The translations under genes were made by a program, and so were the position numbers. A stretch of 64,000 bases of DNA, from assembly GCF_000003815.2 (NCBI RefSeq), contig NC_049992.1, positions 16,126,019 to 16,190,018 on the forward strand, written 5' to 3'. Numbering within the stretch: position 1 is the stretch's first letter; each line of letters opens with the position of its first letter. The notes under the pieces are model-generated. The model was not told the DNA's origin. It saw nothing but the letters and a program-made list of their open reading frames with translations, and made no database searches. Shown piece by piece: positions 48,601 to 54,600 of the stretch. This DNA is from Branchiostoma floridae (taxonomy: Eukaryota; Chordata; Leptocardii; Amphioxiformes; Branchiostomatidae).

Positions 48601-51600
48601 AAATGTCAAAATGACTGAGCTACACTGTCCAAACACATGGGGTGTTGTACGTGCTTACCTTGTAGTGCCTAGTGATTAATTTGTTTACTTTTTCAGGAAC
48701 AGGGTAAACATGTAGGAAGGGTTGCCAGTCCTTCCCCTCTAACGTGCTTGAGACACCTCCCACAACATGAGACCCCAATTTTTTATGTCTCTTTCATAGA
48801 CGGATGCAGCCCCAACCGAGATGCCTTCTCAGGATTTGAACCAGGGTCTCCTAGCTACCAGCTAATTGGAACCAAGAACTCAACTGTGAGAATACTACCA
48901 CCTGAGCTATAGGGACGTCCCTAACAAAAGGGAGATAATCTTTTCCAAGCCACTCAAACTGTACACATTGCAACTGTCACTGAGCTCACTGAAAAGAGTC
49001 ATGAGAATATATCAATTTTTCTATGCATGTCATTGACAAAAACATGAGTAAAACTGATTTATATCAAACAGAATGTTTCGACTCAGAGATCAAGATACAT
49101 CTAGAAAGGCATAAGAACATATGCATTTTTGTAACTGACAAAAACAAGAATAAAATTGACTTATTGTTCCAAGATCTACAGATCTGTACATCAATTCAGA
49201 AAATACTAATTCTAGTTCCAATAAATGATAGTATAGTATACCAATGTCTTCTTCACAGCCCAGCTGTAGTTTCTTCCCCTCCATCTTCTGAATCTCCTCA
49301 TCGTTGAACTTGTACCAGCAGCTGCTGGCCTTATCTTTAATGTGAGCGATGTAGTGCCCGCTGTACGCGCTGTGCCCGCGGTGGATCAGAACTGCCTGCA
49401 GCTCGTACACAACCTCGTTTTCTGGGGAACAGACGCGTGGGATGTTACAGATGCTTCAGGAAGGTTACATCAAATCATTCTTGCGATAAAATACATATCA
49501 TTGCTCCAGTCAGTCTTGTCACATTCTGAAAATGTTTCCAATTAAAACCTCTGATGACCGTTTCCAAAATCATATCCTGTTGCTTGAGTAACTACTTTTT
49601 GACATATATTATTACCTGGATATCTAACCTACATTGACGTTTCCAGCGCCAAGTTAATGATTTGGGTTTTTATTTTTTACGAAGCAAATTGCAGCAAAAA
49701 GGGAGAAACATTGCCACCACATTCCGGTAATAGTTTACACTATGAAAGTTACTTACCATGCAAAACAGACTTCGTAAAAGGGAGTGCTTACTGACCTGGC
49801 TTTCGCAGGTACCTGCTCATGTCCAACACTTCTGGGAACCTGACATAGTTGTTAAGCTTCTTCTTGTGTCCAGTATTCCTGACAGGAAAATGGACAAAAG
49901 TGCTACCATTATGTGTCATCATTATGTTCTGTAAATGCATTTAAGTTCGGGGGGATTTAATTTCGCGGAAACAGGAAAAAGGACTTTTTTCGGTGGATTT
50001 AAGTTCGCCGTAACACCATAGACTGCAGTCTAATACCATAATAGAAGAATGTTTGCAGTGGTTTTAAGTTTGCGGTGAAGTGGTCACCGCGAACATTAAT
50101 CCACCGCGAACATTTCTGCATTTAAAGTATTGGTTACATTCAGAAAAATATGTTTCTATGACTATTTTACTCATTGTCAACAGCAGTGACCATTTTCATT
50201 ACTTAATAAAAATCACATTGTACATTCAGATATTTCTACCATGACCATAATGACAGGCAGTAATTGAAATGAAAAGAAATAGCCAAAGGCCTTTACTTAA
50301 CCCTTAAACTGCCAAACCTGAATATATCCGGCACACATATACATGTCCTGTGTGCCACACCCAGATATATCCGGGATAGCGTATTCCCCTGAAGTAGCAA
50401 CTTTGCGCGCACGTAGCGCACGAACACCGGAAGTCAGGGACTTCGGCCTTGTTTGGGGGGTTCTTTTTGGAGGTCAGCAGCCAACCCTGGCACTGATAGT
50501 ATTTTATAGTGCTGAAACTCTGGCATTTTATAAATAAGTTATTTGTACCTGTCAAAAACGAATCTCAGCAGTTGCAGGTTAAGAACCCGAGGCAGAGACA
50601 GGAGTGTGATGAGACGGGCTGCGTTCTGTTTACTCTGACAGAAACTACAGAAGTACTGGTTATCCCCCTCCAGCTTCTCCTCCTGTAAATACAAGAAATG
50701 AAAAAAATACATCATTCCATGAAACATCTTAATTTTTGCAAATTTTCTGCTTGTGAATTGCTTGCTGATTCTGTCTAATACATTTTCCCCACAGGCTCTT
50801 AATCTTATAAGGAATAAGACATGCAGATAGCAGGAAACTGAAGACAGGAAATGTGATAACCTTTTCTAGGAACTCTGAACTAACTTCCTGTCAGTGTTCC
50901 CTATGTGCCAATCTAATTCATTCATCACATGCAAACACACGGACACACCAAAAACCTCAGTGTACAGAGGTACATGTTACAACAGCGCTGATAAGAGCTG
51001 GTTATTGCTATCTGAACTGCAGTTAGAACAAAAGCATTTCAACTAAGTTACTTCTGCTCTTTCTGGTTTATAAAGCAATGTTTTTACAATATATTAGGCC
51101 ACACCAATTTAATTTCTTGGTTCACAGATTTTTTCATAAAAAATATGGAGCGAAAGGGCGAAATAAAAATAAAAATTGTAAAATGGTTGGGGTGAAGGTA
51201 AGGGCTAATCCAAAATATAAAGAATAAAAAGTTTTCAGCTTGAAAAAAGTACAAAACCACTATTACTGTACAGTAACAGCACCTTTTTGTTGATTTTAAG
51301 GAGCTTATGATATAAAGACCAATTTGCTATACCGGAAAGTTGGTGAATGGTTTCATTAATGGTGAAAATTTGCTGAATGGTAATTTTTATTTTTATTTTC
51401 TTTTCCAAAAAATCAGAGCGAGCGAATCCGTGAACCAAGAAATTAAATTGGTGTGGCCTTACGAAAGAAAATTTCCTCAGTGCATGAGACCGTGAATTAC
51501 TATTGATGACAACAAATAAGCGGAGACAAACACACACACACACATACACACACTGAAAACAATACCTTCATACCTCAAGGAGGTATAAAAACTGACAAAA

Positions 51601-54600
51601 AGTATGTGAAGCTTAGCCTATACCTGTAAGAACTCCTCTACACACTGGCTCAGGTCTGTGTGGCCCTGAATGTTCAGGTCCAGCTCATAGAACTGGGACG
51701 GACGAGACGAGCCCTGGAAACAACGATTGCACCTGCAGCAAAGTAGGAAGCAAACATTGCAAAATAAAATTCAATGTTTTATGAAGTCTTGCCATAGGTC
51801 ACCTAAGGTCAGGGAAAACCGTCAGGTGCGGTACGTACCAGGTCACAATGCACTGGAAAAGTATATACATGTAAGTGCGAACTTCATTGTATTTGTGTCA
51901 TTTAGCCTCTAGCCACTGACGAAGCTGTACATAGCAAAACCAGTTTGGCCGACAGGCTGAATAAAAGTTCAAAACTTGAACTATGCGGCTCCAGATGTCT
52001 TACTGAGGGACGACTGCAGTGTGCAAGATGTTGGTAGCTTGAGGAATGAATCCACTCTACTACATATCATAAATTCAACATTTTACTTTTGATGTAATGT
52101 TTATCAATGAGTGATTTAGATTTACCATGCGGACTTGAATCTTAAAATTTTGTTGCTCCGCAGATGTTGTAATGGGGATAAATGTTACGAAGGCCTTTAC
52201 AATTTAATGTACTGTCAGTAAGAATCATCAGATAAAGTTCCAGTTACAAGTCCATATAAAGTACAGGCACAGACGCCACACCTTGCCAAGGCTTATGCAA
52301 ATCTGTTACAATTGTCTCACACAATATGTTGTTGCTAATATGACATAACTCCTATCTAATGTGCACTCACCTTGTCACATAAGCATATTGCCCTCTGAAC
52401 TGTTGCATAATATCTCGAACCCAGGGGTTTGGTTGGTACCTGGTGCTGTCCTCTAGCAGAGACATCAGTAGCTTGGAAAACTCCTGTGCATCCTTCAAGT
52501 GAAACATGTGACAAAACACTGTAATGCAGCACAGTTCTAAGTCTAAAACGTTTTGTTTTCAAGCTCATCAGTTTGCATTTACAAAATGTATATTTACTTC
52601 TTGTATTATATTTTCCTCCTCTCTTGTACATAGAGAGTCATGGTGCCTTTCATACATTTTGTAAATGTATGTTTCGAACTACATGTACAAAATTTCACAT
52701 ACCTGTTGCAAAGCTGTGTCCAGCCCAAGGCTTTGAATAAAGGCTGATGGATCTATGTACCTGTGTCGCAGAAAATAGTGATGTTATGCACAAGTTCACT
52801 ACTCTAATTTACAGTACACTTCAATGGTACTTTTTTTTCTAGAATCATTTCAAATACATTGTAGAAATAAACTGTTATGTGTGGCTGTAAGAATAACTGT
52901 GCTACCTGCGACTGCTGTTCTGTAACAAGGCAAAGATAAACTGCAGATGTCCACACACAGTGGTCGGCATCAAGTCCTCATCCTTCTCCATGGGAGGGGG
53001 CGGCTTTTTCGGGGATGTGGGAGGGGAGCCGTCTTTCTTGGGGGATCCTGTATGTGCAAAAACAGTATTATAAACAGTATTATAAACCATCACTATAAAT
53101 CTATTTAGCGCAGGTCTTAGCCAACCCACAGTACAGTACTAAAATGAAGACAAAATGTACAAGGTACCATGCTGGTGATTGGAGTCATTTGCCAGTTATG
53201 ATTTGCCTAACTAGGAGAATCAACCAAATTTTAGAAGCAGGTTCTCCAGTTACCCTACCCTGTGGACATAGATGTCCCTGTAGCTCAACTGGTAGCAGTC
53301 TTAAAGTTGAGCTCTTGGTTACAATTAGTTCAGAGACACTGGTTTAAATCCAAAAAAGGACATTCTTGTTAGAGCTGCATTCGTCTTTTGGAAAGGGTGT
53401 AAAATGGGGGTACCGTGTTCTAGGAGGTGCCTAAAGCAACCCCTCCCTGTAAAAAATATACCCTGCTACTGAAAGAGCAAAGAAACTTGCTGACCTGTGT
53501 GCCACTAACTACAAGGTAAACAAAAACAACAACAACCTACCCTGTAGACAGCCTGTAGTGGATGATACCACATCCTCCCCATGGGCAGAACCAGTCTGTT
53601 TCCTCGGAGAGGGGGGTGATGACTTAACTGGCGAGGTCTTCTTAGGGGAACTTGGAGGACTTCTGGTTCTCCTGTCGCCTAGGAAATAAAAGCAGTTCAC
53701 GTAAATGTCATGAAAAACTGTTACCATATCATATACCTTGCATACTGGAAGGTACACTTCACTGTATAAGAATATTGATAATGCAGGAAGTAGATTTCCT
53801 TGCAATTGCTTTATAGGCATGGACAACTATAATGCTTTCTATGCAATAAAAATCAACCAGGTGACAATCATTACATCAGCACTTTTCCAAGAAAGGAAAC
53901 TTTTATCCGACTTGCTGCACTGTCTTGTCTTACATCAAAAGGGTGATTTGATGTTTCAAAAACTCTATATGTATTTCCAAACACACTCTGGTTATGCTAC
54001 CTTTGGGAATATCAGGTTCCAGGTACTGGTACATGGCTGAGCGGAACTCTTGGTTGTGGAACCACACCTGTAGGACATAATTAGACAATTACAAGTATCT
54101 TCAGCTACATCGATGTACATCTAGAGCATCTTTTAATTCATCAACTAGAAGACTCAGTATCTTTAGTATTTATCTAGTTATGCAAATATGAGGCAAAGTA
54201 TTTTTTCCACAATGGATACAAAAACTATTGACATTAAAACATTCATTGTTTTTCAAACGTATATATGTAAATGCCCATACCTGCAGGAATGTGTTGACAT
54301 AACATGTGGCTCCCAGGTTCTTTAGGCCAACAAAGGAACCCTGGGAACAAAAGAAAACAATAAATTATGTTAATGTCAGACAGTATTCCAATGTCTTCAT
54401 TACACAATGCAGCTCCCTTTTAGAATTAATTACAATGATTGATTGATTGCCCAGTGACTAAAGTCATTGATACCTCCAACAATACACACCATTAATACAC
54501 ACTTTCACACACAACCCAATACACACTTTTAGATTGACATAGATGTAGCTTATGCAAATTTGAGGCACACCGTTTCGACGTACTCTCCTAGAAACTCCTC

